Assembly: GCF_020422885.1 (NCBI RefSeq)
Contig: NZ_CP084622.1
Span: forward strand, 2,871,001 to 2,935,000
Direction: 5' to 3'
Origin: Mesobacillus sp. S13
Lineage (GTDB): Bacteria > Bacillota > Bacilli > Bacillales > Cytobacillaceae
Length of the DNA stretch: 64,000 bases
Part shown: positions 25,515 through 34,295 of the stretch, in pieces
How positions within the stretch are numbered: the stretch's first letter is position 1
Layout of the letters: each line of letters opens with the position of its first letter
Notes under the pieces: model-generated
The model's database searches: none
What the model was told of the DNA's origin: nothing
The model's input: the letters and a program-made list of their open reading frames with translations, nothing else
Position numbers and translations under genes: made by a program

Positions 25515-26100
25515 AAGTTAAAATCCCCTCTCTGATTTCGGTAAGAAAATTCGATAACAGCTGCTTTCCACACTTCGTGCCAATTGATTCTGGGTGAAAC
25601 TGAAGTCCGTATAAAGGAAATTGTTTATGCTTGATTGCCATGATTTCCTCGTCATCAACCGCTTCAGCCAGCACCTCAAAATCTTCATTCAGCGTCATCC
25701 GATCAATCACTAAAGAGTGATATCGCATAACTTCGGGATGTTTCTCCAGCTCAACCATTAGTGAAGTACCTGTATGTCGGATCTTGGATTCCTTTCCATG
25801 CCTTATTTTTCCAGATTTGATGATCGAACTGCCAAATGCATGGGCTATCGCCTGATGGCCAAGACATATACCCAAAATTGGGATAGATTGCGCTAATTCT
25901 TGGACAAGCTCGACACAGACCCCGGCTAGTTCTGGCCTTCCAGGACCCGGAGAAAGGACGATAGCTTCAGGATTCATTTGTAAGATCTCTTGAACCGTTA
26001 TTTTATCGTTCCGAATCGTTTTCACTTCAGCTCCAAGTTCGCTGAGATACTGGTAAAGGTTATAGGTAAATGAATCGTAATTATCAATCAGCAGAATCAT
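25498..26100 (-). CDS. trpG: Anthranilate synthase glutamine amidotransferase subunit
   Basis: 200 residues of the class I glutamine amidotransferase family. The nucleophile cysteine lies in ILGICLGHQAIAHAFG, and the His-Glu pair in LQFHPESIGT. It supplies ammonia to TrpE. In B. subtilis the equivalent subunit is encoded in the folate operon; here the gene sits inside the trp operon, as in the B. cereus group, overlapping both trpE and trpD by 17 bp. Dual use with PabB is possible if no other copy exists. Confidence 0.94.
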   Translation of the reverse strand: MILLIDNYDSFTYNLYQYLSELGAEVKTIRNDKITVQEILQMNPEAIVLSPGPGRPELAGVCVELVQELAQSIPILGICLGHQAIAHAFGSSIIKSGKIRHGKESKIRHTGTSLMVELEKHPEVMRYHSLVIDRMTLNEDFEVLAEAVDDEEIMAIKHKQFPLYGLQFHPESIGTKCGKQLLSNFLTEIREGILTYETLS

Positions 26101-27478
26101 TGGCTGCCTCCCTTAATGCTTTTAATTTATGGTTGGTTTCGTCGAACTCCTTTGAAGGATCAGAGTCATATACAATTCCGGCACCTGCCTGAAGATATCC
26201 TTTCCCATCCTTGACAACCAATGTCCTGATCGCGAGGGCAAAATCCATGCTTCCACAAGCAGAGAAGTAACCGACTGCTCCTGAATAAACCCCTCTTTTT
26301 TCCGCTTCAAGCTCATTGATGATTTGCATCGCCCGGATTTTCGGGGCTCCGGACACTGTTCCAGCAGGCAGACAGGCCGCCAATCCGTCAATCGGATGGG
26401 CATCAGCCAAGAGCATTCCGCTCACCTCTGATACGAGATGCATGACAAACTGATACCTCTCAACAGCCAGGAATTTATCAACCTTTACTGTGCCAATATC
26501 ACAGATCCTACCTAGATCGTTCCTTGACAGGTCGACGAGCATCTTGTGTTCGGCCAATTCCTTTTCATCCTTAGTTAATTCCAATTCCAGTTTTATGTCT
26601 TCGTCAGCTGTTTTACCTCTTGGCCTTGTTCCTGCAATCGGATTTGTAATCATCGTTCCATCCCTGTACTTCACAAGACTTTCAGGAGATGTTCCGGCAA
26701 CAACATAGTCATCAAAATCAATGAAGTACATATATGGCGAAGGATTTTCCACTCGCAGCTTTCGATAGAACGAAAAGGGATCCCCTTCTGCATCCGCTGA
26801 AAGCCTTCTTGATAGGACTACCTGAAAGATTTCTCCATCTTCGATCAGGCACTTTGCGATCCTGACCGATTTTTCGAACTCCTCCCTGTTTTGCGATGAT
26901 TTAAAATCTGATAATGAAAATCGACTAATAGGTTGTTTTTTGACTGACAAACTAAGTTCTACTTTACGTTCCCTTATTTTCTTTACAAGACCTTCATGGC
27001 TGTAACCTGGAAAGGGAATGCCAATCAGGTTGACCTTTTGTTTAAGATGATCAAATACGATGACTTCATTGAAGAACATCAAATGCGCTTCTGGCATTTT
27101 GAGCTGATCTTCCTTGAGCGGCCCAATTTCTTCATATTCACGGATGAAGTCATAACTTACAAAACCTACCCCTCCTCCTATAAAAGGAATATCCAGCCTT
27201 TGTTCTATTTTAGGAAGCATTTTTTTAAGCGCCTCAGAAAATGAGTCAGTTAATCGATCCTTAACTCCATTCCTTACCAGATACGTCTCGCCTTTTTCAT
27301 TTAAAAGCTCGAAGATTGGATCACAACCGATAAAAGAAAATCGCCCTGAGTCATTATGCTTATGAGAACTTTCCAGAAGGAATTTTTTCTTTCCGGAAAT
27401 CAATTGAAATACAGATATTGGAGTTAATGTATCTCCCTCAATTTCCTCAATCACTACATCTGCTGCTTTTACATTCAT
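26084..27478 (-). CDS. trpE: Anthranilate synthase component I
   Basis: 464 residues of the chorismate-utilising enzyme family. The N-terminal LLESSHKHNDSGRFSFIG part forms the tryptophan feedback pocket. The C-terminal catalytic segments include TSPESLVKYRDG, NPIAGTRPRG, LVDLSRNDLGR and LPAGTVSGAPKIRAM. It converts chorismate and ammonia to anthranilate. First gene of the operon, with AAGGAGG seven bases before the ATG and two T-boxes upstream. Confidence 0.96.
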   Translation of the reverse strand: MNVKAADVVIEEIEGDTLTPISVFQLISGKKKFLLESSHKHNDSGRFSFIGCDPIFELLNEKGETYLVRNGVKDRLTDSFSEALKKMLPKIEQRLDIPFIGGGVGFVSYDFIREYEEIGPLKEDQLKMPEAHLMFFNEVIVFDHLKQKVNLIGIPFPGYSHEGLVKKIRERKVELSLSVKKQPISRFSLSDFKSSQNREEFEKSVRIAKCLIEDGEIFQVVLSRRLSADAEGDPFSFYRKLRVENPSPYMYFIDFDDYVVAGTSPESLVKYRDGTMITNPIAGTRPRGKTADEDIKLELELTKDEKELAEHKMLVDLSRNDLGRICDIGTVKVDKFLAVERYQFVMHLVSEVSGMLLADAHPIDGLAACLPAGTVSGAPKIRAMQIINELEAEKRGVYSGAVGYFSACGSMDFALAIRTLVVKDGKGYLQAGAGIVYDSDPSKEFDETNHKLKALREAANDSAD

Positions 27479-27494
27479 GTGAATCCTCCTTAAA

Positions 27495-27790
27495 AAAAAT
27501 AAAAAAGTCCCCTATACATGCACAAAGATTGTGCTGTATAGAGGACGATTACGATTGGACCGCGGTGCCACCTCAAATTGGAGCTTTAGGGCTCCCTCTC
27601 TTCAGGTACAGGAAAATAAAAGAAGCTTTCGATATACCCTATCCTTATAACGGAGGAATCCGGGCAGCCCTACTGTACTTTCAGGCTGCCTCTCACAAGG
27701 CCATTCAGCAAGTACTTCTGTACCGGTTCACACCATACCCGGCTCTCTGCAACGGAAATCATCTTGCTTACTCTTCTTGCTCATCGAGTT
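27495..27790 (-). promoter_or_regulatory. Trp-specific T-box riboswitch, promoter-distal copy
   Basis: On the minus strand the conserved T-box sequence AGGTGGCACCGCG lies at 27561-27573. Stem I carries GAATGGCC, giving a UGG (Trp) specifier at 27701-27703. The terminator (27501-27546) pairs GTCC-CTATACA-GCACA with its complement and runs into T's, about 20 bases before trpE. Uncharged tRNA-Trp would favour the antiterminator and let the trp operon be transcribed. Confidence 0.93.
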
Positions 27791-27823
27791 TACATAATAT
27801 TATTATTTTTAATACGAAACGAA

Positions 27824-28100
27824 CAAAAAGGGCCTCCCATCCTTATTGATTACAATAAGGACGAGAGACCCGTGGTGCCACCTTAATTAGCTGTGTAAAA
27901 CAGCTCACTTAACAGCATCGAGCATAAAATGCCTAATGCCTGCCTTTTATAACGATAAGGCCATTTCGCCAGAGCCTACTGCCCTATGGGGTTCGGTCTG
28001 GAAGCTCGGAAGTCCATTCTCTGCAACAGTCACGCTGATTCACACCACCCATCAGCTCTCTGAAGTACCTGATCCAGTTACTACTCTTCGTCATCGCTCA
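27824..28100 (-). promoter_or_regulatory. Trp-specific T-box riboswitch, promoter-proximal copy
   Basis: A second complete T-box lies upstream of the first. Its T-box sequence AGGTGGCACCACG is at 27871-27883 and the specifier loop GAATGGACTTCCGAG presents UGG at 28014-28016. The terminator at about 27824-27868 is an 18-bp hairpin followed by CCCTTTTTG. With two in series, both must antiterminate, which sharpens the response. The B. anthracis trp operon is known to have the same arrangement. Confidence 0.93.
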
Positions 28101-28117
28101 ATCATATGTTATTCACT

Positions 28118-28146
28118 ATATTAAAGCGGTAAATGTCAAATGTCAA
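28118..28146 (-). promoter_or_regulatory. Promoter of the trp operon
   Basis: TTGACA at 28141-28146 (minus strand) is followed 17 bases later by TAATAT (28118-28123). A second TTGACA overlaps at 28134-28139 but is only 13 bases from the alternative -10 TATAGT. Transcription would start just upstream of the first T-box. Confidence 0.55.
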
Positions 28147-28165
28147 ACATAAAAAATAAAATATT

Positions 28166-28807
28166 TTAATTTTTCTGTATTAACAGCTTTTCAAGGTTTT
28201 CCTTCCACTCTTCTGCCAACTCATCGATATGCAGCAGTTCTTCAATGGAGGCATAATTTTTTCGGTCGTGAAAATAAATTTCATTCGCTCTTAGAATCGA
28301 CATCTTATTTTGTTTCCTCTCCAACAAAATAATTTCTGAATCCTCATAGATCATTCCTTCTTGAAGAACGCGGAAGAAATAGCCGGTATAGCCTGTATCT
28401 ACGACCCTTTTCAGCAATTGGCCAATTTGGTTGTTTTTCGAGATTTTCGAACAAGGCACCCTGCCCTGCGTCACTTGAATCACAGCTTCACCAAGCTTAT
28501 ATGTATCACCTATATAGATGTCAGCTTCCGTCATACCAGATGCGGATATATTTTCACCAAAGGTAGGAGCTTCGAGATTCTTTCCGAATTCTGCTGACCA
28601 TTTCGAATAATGTTCCACTGGATAAAAACAGACAGCTCTGTCTGGACCACCATGAAATTCCGTAGCTGCCACACCATCTCCCATAAATGAATCTTTCGAA
28701 AGGAAAGCATGTGCCACCCTTTTTTTCCTGATTGCTGACAGTTCTTTTTTGCCATTCCAATTGATTTCCTCTGGCATCCCGATGTTCAAATACAATATTT
28801 GCCTCAA
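28166..28807 (-). CDS. MOSC domain protein (YiiM/YflK-like)
   Basis: 213 residues. The MOSC core shows FMGDGVAATEFHGGPDRAVCFY, FGENI and QGRVPCSKISK, the last carrying the conserved cysteine of the beta-strand domain that binds sulfur or molybdenum cofactor-linked groups. YiiM-type proteins take part in molybdenum-dependent detoxification of N-hydroxylated compounds; whether this one does is inference. The start is a TTG at 28807 with AGGAGG seven bases upstream. The C-terminal 60 residues form the 3-alpha domain typical of the YiiM subfamily. Confidence 0.82.
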   Translation of the reverse strand: MRQILYLNIGMPEEINWNGKKELSAIRKKRVAHAFLSKDSFMGDGVAATEFHGGPDRAVCFYPVEHYSKWSAEFGKNLEAPTFGENISASGMTEADIYIGDTYKLGEAVIQVTQGRVPCSKISKNNQIGQLLKRVVDTGYTGYFFRVLQEGMIYEDSEIILLERKQNKMSILRANEIYFHDRKNYASIEELLHIDELAEEWKENLEKLLIQKN

Positions 28808-28951
28808 AACCGAACCTCCTTCAAGCCTTTTCAATATTTTATCTTGTCCACAATAAAAACTCCAATAAAATCTTTCCCATAAAAAGACATCAGTTTTTTC
28901 AGCGGATTAAGTCCACAATAAAAGTAGTATGAACAAAGGCAGGTTATAATC

Positions 28952-30220
28952 ATGAATTATATTGAAAGCTTGTTTCCTAAATCCGGTGGAGCCTCGGATG
29001 AAAAAGATACGAAAAAAGATAATGTCAACAATCAAAAATGGGCAATTGTCTCGATCGCATCCATTCCACTTGTAATGACACTTGGCAATTCGATGCTGAT
29101 TCCTGTTTTGCCAGTCATGGAAAAGAAAATGGGTATTTCTGCCTTTCAATCAAGTCTTATTATTACTGTCTACTCAATAGTTGCGATCTTTTTAATCCCG
29201 ATAGCAGGGTATTTATCGGATCATATTGGCCGAAAAAAAGTCATCATTCCCAGCCTGATCATCACTGGAATCGGCGGAACGATATCCGGCTGGGCCTCTT
29301 GGCAGATGAACGACGGATACTGGATTGTCTTAGTCGGAAGAGCCTTGCAGGGCGTCGGGGCAGCCGGGGCTTTTCCGATCGTCTTGCCATTGGTTGGAGA
29401 TATGTTCAAAAACGATGATGAAGTAAGCGGAGCGCTAGGGGAAATCGAAACAGCTAATACGCTTGGGAAGGTTCTCAGCCCGGTTTTAGGTTCCTTCCTT
29501 GCAGGATTCATTTGGTTTATCCCTTTCTTTTCTATTCCTGTTTTCTGTGCCCTTTCGATCATCATGATGGTTTTCCTTGTGAAAAGTCCGAAAAAGAAGG
29601 AAAAACCTTTGCCTTTTAAGGATTTCCTTAAGAAGATCAAACTGACTTTCACCGAAAATGGGCGCTGGCTTTATGCCATCTTCTTTATTGGCGCCATTGT
29701 GATGTTCGTATTGTTTGGAGTGTTGTTTTACCTGTCGGATATTCTCGAGAACAAATATGGAATAAAGGATTTAAAAAAAGGCCTGTTTCTCGCCTTGCCT
29801 TTAGGTGCGCTGTGTCTATCATCTTTTATAACCGGAAAAGTAATCAAGAAAAACATGGTCCTGATGAAGTGGATTACGTTCATCAGCTTGGTGTTGCTCG
29901 GAATTGCAGTGGCCCTCCTGAGTTTTTCAAGGGAACTTTGGTTTCTGATCTCCATGTTCCTTGTTGCCGGCATCGGTATTGGAGCAAGCCTGCCTCCACT
30001 TGACGCACTGATTACTGAGAGTATTGAAAAAGAGGAACGCGGGACCATTACATCCATATACAGTTCTATGAGATTCATCGGAGTTGCAGCAGGACCGCCT
30101 GTCATCGCTTTAATGATGAAAAATTCCAATAAACTAATGTTCATTATCCTGACCGTATTGAGCATCGCTGCCGCTCTTGCGACTTTCCTTGCCATTAAAC
30201 CTGATAAAAAAGAAGCGTAA
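28952..30220 (+). CDS. MFS transporter, DHA1-type drug efflux
   Basis: 422 residues with twelve hydrophobic segments after a 30-residue polar, lysine-rich cytoplasmic N-terminus. Major facilitator motif A is seen as GYLSDHIGRKK after helix 2, a motif B-like LVGRALQGVGAAG in helix 4, and the motif C-like GPPVIALM region further on. This is the drug:proton antiporter group. The substrate is unknown. Monocistronic, divergent from the MOSC gene, with a perfect terminator at the stop codon. Confidence 0.82.
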   Translation: MNYIESLFPKSGGASDEKDTKKDNVNNQKWAIVSIASIPLVMTLGNSMLIPVLPVMEKKMGISAFQSSLIITVYSIVAIFLIPIAGYLSDHIGRKKVIIPSLIITGIGGTISGWASWQMNDGYWIVLVGRALQGVGAAGAFPIVLPLVGDMFKNDDEVSGALGEIETANTLGKVLSPVLGSFLAGFIWFIPFFSIPVFCALSIIMMVFLVKSPKKKEKPLPFKDFLKKIKLTFTENGRWLYAIFFIGAIVMFVLFGVLFYLSDILENKYGIKDLKKGLFLALPLGALCLSSFITGKVIKKNMVLMKWITFISLVLLGIAVALLSFSRELWFLISMFLVAGIGIGASLPPLDALITESIEKEERGTITSIYSSMRFIGVAAGPPVIALMMKNSNKLMFIILTVLSIAAALATFLAIKPDKKEA

Positions 30221-30250
30221 AACGCATTGAATTAGATCAATGCGTTTTTT
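30219..30250. terminator. Bidirectional terminator between MFS and hydrolase genes
   Basis: AAAACGCATTGA pairs perfectly with TCAATGCGTTTT around six bases and ends in T's. It lies between two converging genes and can serve both. Confidence 0.88.
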
Positions 30251-31020
30251 CAACGCCTCGCTGTTACAACATCCAAAAATTTAAATGTTTCACTATTGAA
30301 TTCCTGCCACTTCTTAACTGGAACCTGATGGGAGACTTTTGGAATGATCGCTGTACGGAGATCCTCCAGCTCTCTCTCATAGGCCCTTAAGTGCTGGTTG
30401 ATAAAATCCCGCTCACCATATATAAGCAATAACGGGACTGACAAATTCTTCAGCCTTTTGATACAAGAATAATTCAATGATTCATGGTAAAAATGGAACC
30501 ATGTATGCAAATCTGTCTTCAACATATGTTCTATCAGTTCGTTCCTATAGTTTTTATCGAATGTGTGGGCAGTTGCAATCACTTTCGCCAGAGTTTTTGG
30601 CGAATTTTTCACAAAATACATGCCCAATATATGCTCATATTTCAAGGCAGGCGATTGTACCTCGGCAAAGCCTCCGCACAAGATCACCGATTCAGTTCGA
30701 TCCGGGTGGACAATGGCAAATTCCTGGGCGATACTGCCCCCGGAGGAATAGCCGCATAAAGTTATTTTTTCCAGTCCTAACGAATCTGCCAGCTTTAGTA
30801 CTTCTTCTGTATACCCTTGGATTGTAACGTTTTTTTGAAAAGCTGATGAGTCCCCGTGGCCGCTTAAGTCAGGAAAAATAAGCTTATAGCGTTCACATAA
30901 CGGCTTCTGAAAACGAAATACCTTCCTCCCCATACCAGGGGGATGTAAAAAGATGATTGGATTTCCCTGACCGATTTCATCGTAAAAGAGATCACCATAC
31001 TCTAATGTGCATCTAGGCAT
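30250..31020 (-). CDS. Alpha/beta hydrolase
   Basis: 256 residues with the alpha/beta hydrolase fold. The oxyanion HPPGMG loop is at about 27-32, the nucleophile serine in CGYSSGGSIA (about 95), the acid in YGERDFI and the catalytic histidine in KVSHQVPVKK. The start is placed at 31020 after AGGGAGGG; an in-frame ATG at 31041 lies upstream of that site. Similar in size to Bacillus esterases and MhpC/BioH-type hydrolases. The substrate is unknown. Confidence 0.85.
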   Translation of the reverse strand: MPRCTLEYGDLFYDEIGQGNPIIFLHPPGMGRKVFRFQKPLCERYKLIFPDLSGHGDSSAFQKNVTIQGYTEEVLKLADSLGLEKITLCGYSSGGSIAQEFAIVHPDRTESVILCGGFAEVQSPALKYEHILGMYFVKNSPKTLAKVIATAHTFDKNYRNELIEHMLKTDLHTWFHFYHESLNYSCIKRLKNLSVPLLLIYGERDFINQHLRAYERELEDLRTAIIPKVSHQVPVKKWQEFNSETFKFLDVVTARR

Positions 31021-31157
31021 TTGCTGTCCCTCCCTATGCATGGTTCATTCAACTTCAATAGTATTGCCAAATGGCAAAACATCTCATGCATACAGCTTTC
31101 AGACCGTGACAATAACAGTCTCGTATGGTATCCTTATAGTAAATAAAAGTAAAGAAT

Positions 31158-31185
31158 GACTGCCGGTGTTGGCCCACCAGCAGTC
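31158..31185. terminator. Perfect 11-bp hairpin at the end of the toxin transcript
   Basis: GACTGCCGGTG pairs with CACCAGCAGTC (one G-T) around a six-base loop. On the minus strand it is followed by ATTCTTTACTTTTATT and ends the long 3' region of the holin-like toxin mRNA. Confidence 0.75.
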
Positions 31186-31300
31186 TCCGCAATAGCCGTT
31201 CCCGCTTGAAGTACGGCAAAATAAGCAGATGGACCTCTCACTGTCATACAGTAAAGGAGGTCTATTTTTTTTGGCTTAACGTTAGGATAGCGAGGATTAG
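31186..31300 (+). ncRNA. Probable antisense antitoxin region of the type I toxin
   Basis: Type I toxins of this family are silenced by an antisense RNA overlapping the 3' end of the toxin message. Here the toxin message has a structured, non-coding 3' region of about 100 bases, including a GACCTC/GAGGTC hairpin at 31231-31263 that is followed on the plus strand by eight T's. On the plus strand this hairpin and T-run form a Rho-independent terminator, as expected for the end of an antitoxin RNA. The boundaries and promoter of the RNA are not defined from sequence, so this is inference from family layout. Confidence 0.4.
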
Positions 31301-31351
31301 ACTGGCAAATGAAAACATCGCCATGAAGGTTTCGAATACCGTCAAAGGCAT
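31262..31351 (-). CDS. Putative holin-like type I toxin (29 aa)
   Basis: 29 codons: MPLTVFETFMAMF, then SFASLILAILTL and a basic end SQKK. A single membrane helix followed by a lysine tail is the pattern of the holin-like toxin family (TxpA/BsrG type), which depolarises or disrupts the membrane when expressed. GGAAAGGGGGTG lies just before the ATG. The transcript has a long structured 3' region ending in a strong hairpin. A LexA-like box and a -10 TATACT lie upstream at 31434 and 31407. The peptide is too short for ordinary gene finders. Confidence 0.75.
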   Translation of the reverse strand: MPLTVFETFMAMFSFASLILAILTLSQKK

Positions 31352-31406
31352 CACCCCCTTTCCTCCGGGGCTAGCCGTCCACTTTGAGATTGACTATTGC
31401 TCCTCA

Positions 31407-31445
31407 AGTATAACATAACCTTGTCCAAAATAAGAACATCCGTTC
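31407..31445 (-). promoter_or_regulatory. Toxin promoter with LexA-like box
   Basis: The sequence GAAC-GGAT-GTTC (31434-31445, minus strand) matches the core of the Bacillus LexA/DinR box CGAACNNNNGTTCG, with A/T instead of C/G at the edges. A -10 TATACT (31407-31412) follows; the weak -35 region overlaps the box, the position expected for repression. SOS induction of the toxin is inferred. Confidence 0.5.
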
Positions 31446-31510
31446 TATTTTGAGACAAAATTAGGGCTAAGATACTAGACGAAATGAATTCTATCTAGTA
31501 TCTCCCACTT

Positions 31511-32311
31511 TCATTCTGTCTTCAGTCTAGGCTTCCCTGGATCGCAGTCCGGCTTATTTATCGAGGCTGCTTCAGCGACTTTGGACAAGTAATAACACTC
31601 TTCCCTGAACATATGGTCAGCCATCAGCGGAGCAAAGCTCCCCAGTGCCTGCTCAGTCAACTCGAGTTCCTTCAGTTCGTCAAGAAACTTCATGAACAGC
31701 TGAATTTCAAGCGATACCTCATGATTCATTCTTTGCAATGCTGGAAATGAACTTAAATTCGTCCGCAGGTATCCCGTCATCTCGACTGCTTTTAAATAAA
31801 AATCCTCAAAATGCTTCATGTATTTCTCACTTTTTGCCTTCAAACGTTTTTCAACCTGGTCAAGATTGCTTTGGATCGCACCAGCGTGACCTGCCGCATC
31901 GAGCAGCCAGACAGTATGGTGATGCAATTCATGGAATACCGGCGGCACTTCTCCTCTTTTTAAATATTCGAGTACCCTGATATACTCCTCGACTTCATTC
32001 ACCATATGGTTTACAAACGTTGGACCGAAATGAATTTTCACATTGCCAGTAAGCATTTTTTCTATCAAGTCCAGCTTGAATTGCCGAATTTTCTTTGCTT
32101 CTTCATCTGCTCTCATGCTCAAATGAATGAGATCTGTTGTTTCTAGCCTTTGCAACAGCCTATCAAAGGTATTAATAAAGTACTTCGCCGTTTCTATTTC
32201 CTCTTGCTCTACAGGTGCCAGAGCCTCATGCAGGAACCGCCCATGGTCACCAAGAACCTGAAGCCAAAACCGGTGTTCATAAAGAGCAGGAGCTTTGTAA
32301 TCCCTCTCCAT
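31511..32311 (-). CDS. DUF2935 protein (ferritin-like helical, possible di-iron)
   Basis: 266 residues, nearly all helical, starting MERDYKAPALYEHRFW. The sequence shows the duplicated DUF2935 pattern: EHRFWLQVLGDHGRFLHE near the start, HFGPTFVNHMVNEVEEY and HELHHHTVWLLDAAGHAGAI in the middle, and ADHMFREECYYL near the end. The repeated His/Glu pairs are consistent with a ferritin-like metal site. The start at 32311 has GGAGGAG upstream; 22 residues of in-frame sequence before it have no ribosome site. The function of the family is not known. Confidence 0.82.
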   Translation of the reverse strand: MERDYKAPALYEHRFWLQVLGDHGRFLHEALAPVEQEEIETAKYFINTFDRLLQRLETTDLIHLSMRADEEAKKIRQFKLDLIEKMLTGNVKIHFGPTFVNHMVNEVEEYIRVLEYLKRGEVPPVFHELHHHTVWLLDAAGHAGAIQSNLDQVEKRLKAKSEKYMKHFEDFYLKAVEMTGYLRTNLSSFPALQRMNHEVSLEIQLFMKFLDELKELELTEQALGSFAPLMADHMFREECYYLSKVAEAASINKPDCDPGKPRLKTE

Positions 32312-32383
32312 CCCTTCTCCTCCTTCGAAATTCACTTCATATAAGCATATTAGGGATGGATGCGGGAATATTCTCATGCGAAC

Positions 32384-32415
32384 AAAAAGACCTGCAGAAT
32401 TACCCTGCAGGCCTT
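32384..32415 (-). terminator. Terminator of the fruRKA operon
   Basis: CCTGCAG pairs with CTGCAGG around seven bases, followed on the minus strand by TCTTTTTGTT, just after the fruA stop. Confidence 0.8.
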
Positions 32416-32420
32416 TGGCT

Positions 32421-34280
32421 TTATCTTGTAACTGGTTTCTTTAATATTCCTAGTAAGATTGCTGTGACAACTGAACCGATGAGAATTGCGGCAAGATATA
32501 ATAGCCACCCTCCCTCGACAAGCGGTACTACGAAGAGTCCGCCGTGAGGAGCTCTCAGGCCAATGTTGAACATCATGGTCAATCCACCCGCAACAGCTGA
32601 TCCAGCCATTACTGAAGGGATAACACGAAGTGGGTCTGCAGCTGCAAACGGGATGGCACCTTCCGTGATGAAAGAGAGTCCCATAATATAGTTTGCCTTT
32701 CCTGCATCCTGGTCTTCTTTTGAAAACTTATTTTTAAAGAAAGTTGTTGCCAGTGCAATGCCTAGCGGAGGAACCATACCAGCTGCCATGATCGCAGCCA
32801 TTGGCTCATAAACACCGTTTGCAAGCAAGCCTGTTCCGAAAACATATGCAGCTTTATTTACTGGTCCGCCCATGTCGAACGCCATCATTAGCCCGAGGAC
32901 AATACCCAGCAATACTGCATTCCCAGTTCCCAATCCTGAAAGCCAATCTGTGATTGCCTGATTCAAGGCACCAACTGGTTTGTTAACTAAAAACAGCATG
33001 ATGAATCCTGTTAAAGCAATACCGAACAATGGATACAACAGAATGGTCTTGATCCCTTCAAGTGAAGCAGGAAGTCCAGCGAACAATTTCTTAAGCCCTA
33101 ATACCAGGTAACCCGCAAGGAAACCAGCTACTAAACCGCCAAGGAATCCGCCGCCTCCAGTTGCTGCGAGCAAACCACCGACCATACCCGGTGCAAAACC
33201 TGGTCTGTCAGCAATACTTAGTGCGATAAAGCCGGCAAGAATCGGCACCAGTAAACCAAATGCACCACTTCCTCCGCCAATGTCCATCAATGCCTTGGCG
33301 ATTGGGTGATAAGAAGGATCATCTGGATTAAAGGCATTGTAGCCGAACATGAATGAAATAGCTATTAAGATACCGCCGCCAACTACGAATGGAAGCATGT
33401 TCGAAACTCCATTCATCAGATGCTTATAAACTCCTCCGCGGCTTTCTTTCTTTTCTGCCGATGCATTGCCTGAAGCCTTGTAGAGTGGAGCGTCCTTTTT
33501 GACCGCCTTTTCAATCAAGTCCTTAGGTTTGCGGATTCCATCTGCAACCGGTACATCAATTAAAGGTTTTCCAGCAAAGCGATCCATATCCACCTTTGTG
33601 TCAGCGGCAATGATGACTGCTTCGGCGTTTTCAATGTCTTCTTTTGTAAGGACATTTTTCGCTCCGCCTGAGCCATTCGTTTCAACCTTGATATCTATGC
33701 CCATTTCGGCTGCTTTTGCTTTTAAGGAATCTGCGGCCATATAAGTATGGGCAATTCCTGTAGGACATGCAGTGACCGCAACGATGAATTTTTTATTATT
33801 TCTTTCAACCTTTTCTTCACTTTCATCCTGATCGTAGCTGTTAATGATCCCAATGACATCATCAGCAGTCTTTGCTCCGAGCAGCTTTTCGCGGGCATCA
33901 GCTTTCATCAAAATGGAAGATAGTCTCGCTAGCGCTTCCAGGTGGGTATTATTTGCTCCTTCTGGTGCTGCAATCATAAAGAACAGATGTGCGGGCTGTC
34001 CGTCTAATGATTCATAATCGATTCCAGCCTCCGACCTACCGAACACAATTGTCGCTTCCTTTACGACTGATGTTTTCGCGTGAGGAATGGCGATTCCATC
34101 CCCTACTCCTGTGGTACTTTGTTGTTCTCGTTTTAGAATGGCTTCTTTAAAAGCATTATGGTCCGTAATTTTCCCCGCCCGCTCAAGCACTCCAACAAGC
34201 TCATTCACTGCATCTTGCTTTGATGCAGCACTCATTGATAATAAAATTGTCTCTTTAGTCAGCAGTTCTGTGATTCTCAT
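32421..34280 (-). CDS. fruA: PTS fructose transporter subunit EIIABC
   Basis: 619 residues, the usual FruA length. The EIIA domain has its phosphorylated histidine in IAIPHAKT (His67). The EIIB domain has the phosphocysteine in VTACPTGIAHTYMA (Cys172). The EIIC domain from about residue 280 has about ten membrane segments including FALLVPILAGFIALSIADRPGF-type repeats. It imports fructose as fructose-1-phosphate, which FruK phosphorylates further. Third gene of fruRKA, 15 bases after fruK. Confidence 0.96.
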   Translation of the reverse strand: MRITELLTKETILLSMSAASKQDAVNELVGVLERAGKITDHNAFKEAILKREQQSTTGVGDGIAIPHAKTSVVKEATIVFGRSEAGIDYESLDGQPAHLFFMIAAPEGANNTHLEALARLSSILMKADAREKLLGAKTADDVIGIINSYDQDESEEKVERNNKKFIVAVTACPTGIAHTYMAADSLKAKAAEMGIDIKVETNGSGGAKNVLTKEDIENAEAVIIAADTKVDMDRFAGKPLIDVPVADGIRKPKDLIEKAVKKDAPLYKASGNASAEKKESRGGVYKHLMNGVSNMLPFVVGGGILIAISFMFGYNAFNPDDPSYHPIAKALMDIGGGSGAFGLLVPILAGFIALSIADRPGFAPGMVGGLLAATGGGGFLGGLVAGFLAGYLVLGLKKLFAGLPASLEGIKTILLYPLFGIALTGFIMLFLVNKPVGALNQAITDWLSGLGTGNAVLLGIVLGLMMAFDMGGPVNKAAYVFGTGLLANGVYEPMAAIMAAGMVPPLGIALATTFFKNKFSKEDQDAGKANYIMGLSFITEGAIPFAAADPLRVIPSVMAGSAVAGGLTMMFNIGLRAPHGGLFVVPLVEGGWLLYLAAILIGSVVTAILLGILKKPVTR

Positions 34281-34295
34281 GTTTTCTCCCCCTTA

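Noticed and set aside
27418..27849. 143-codon plus-strand frame upstream of trpE
   Set aside because: It runs antisense through a T-box riboswitch.
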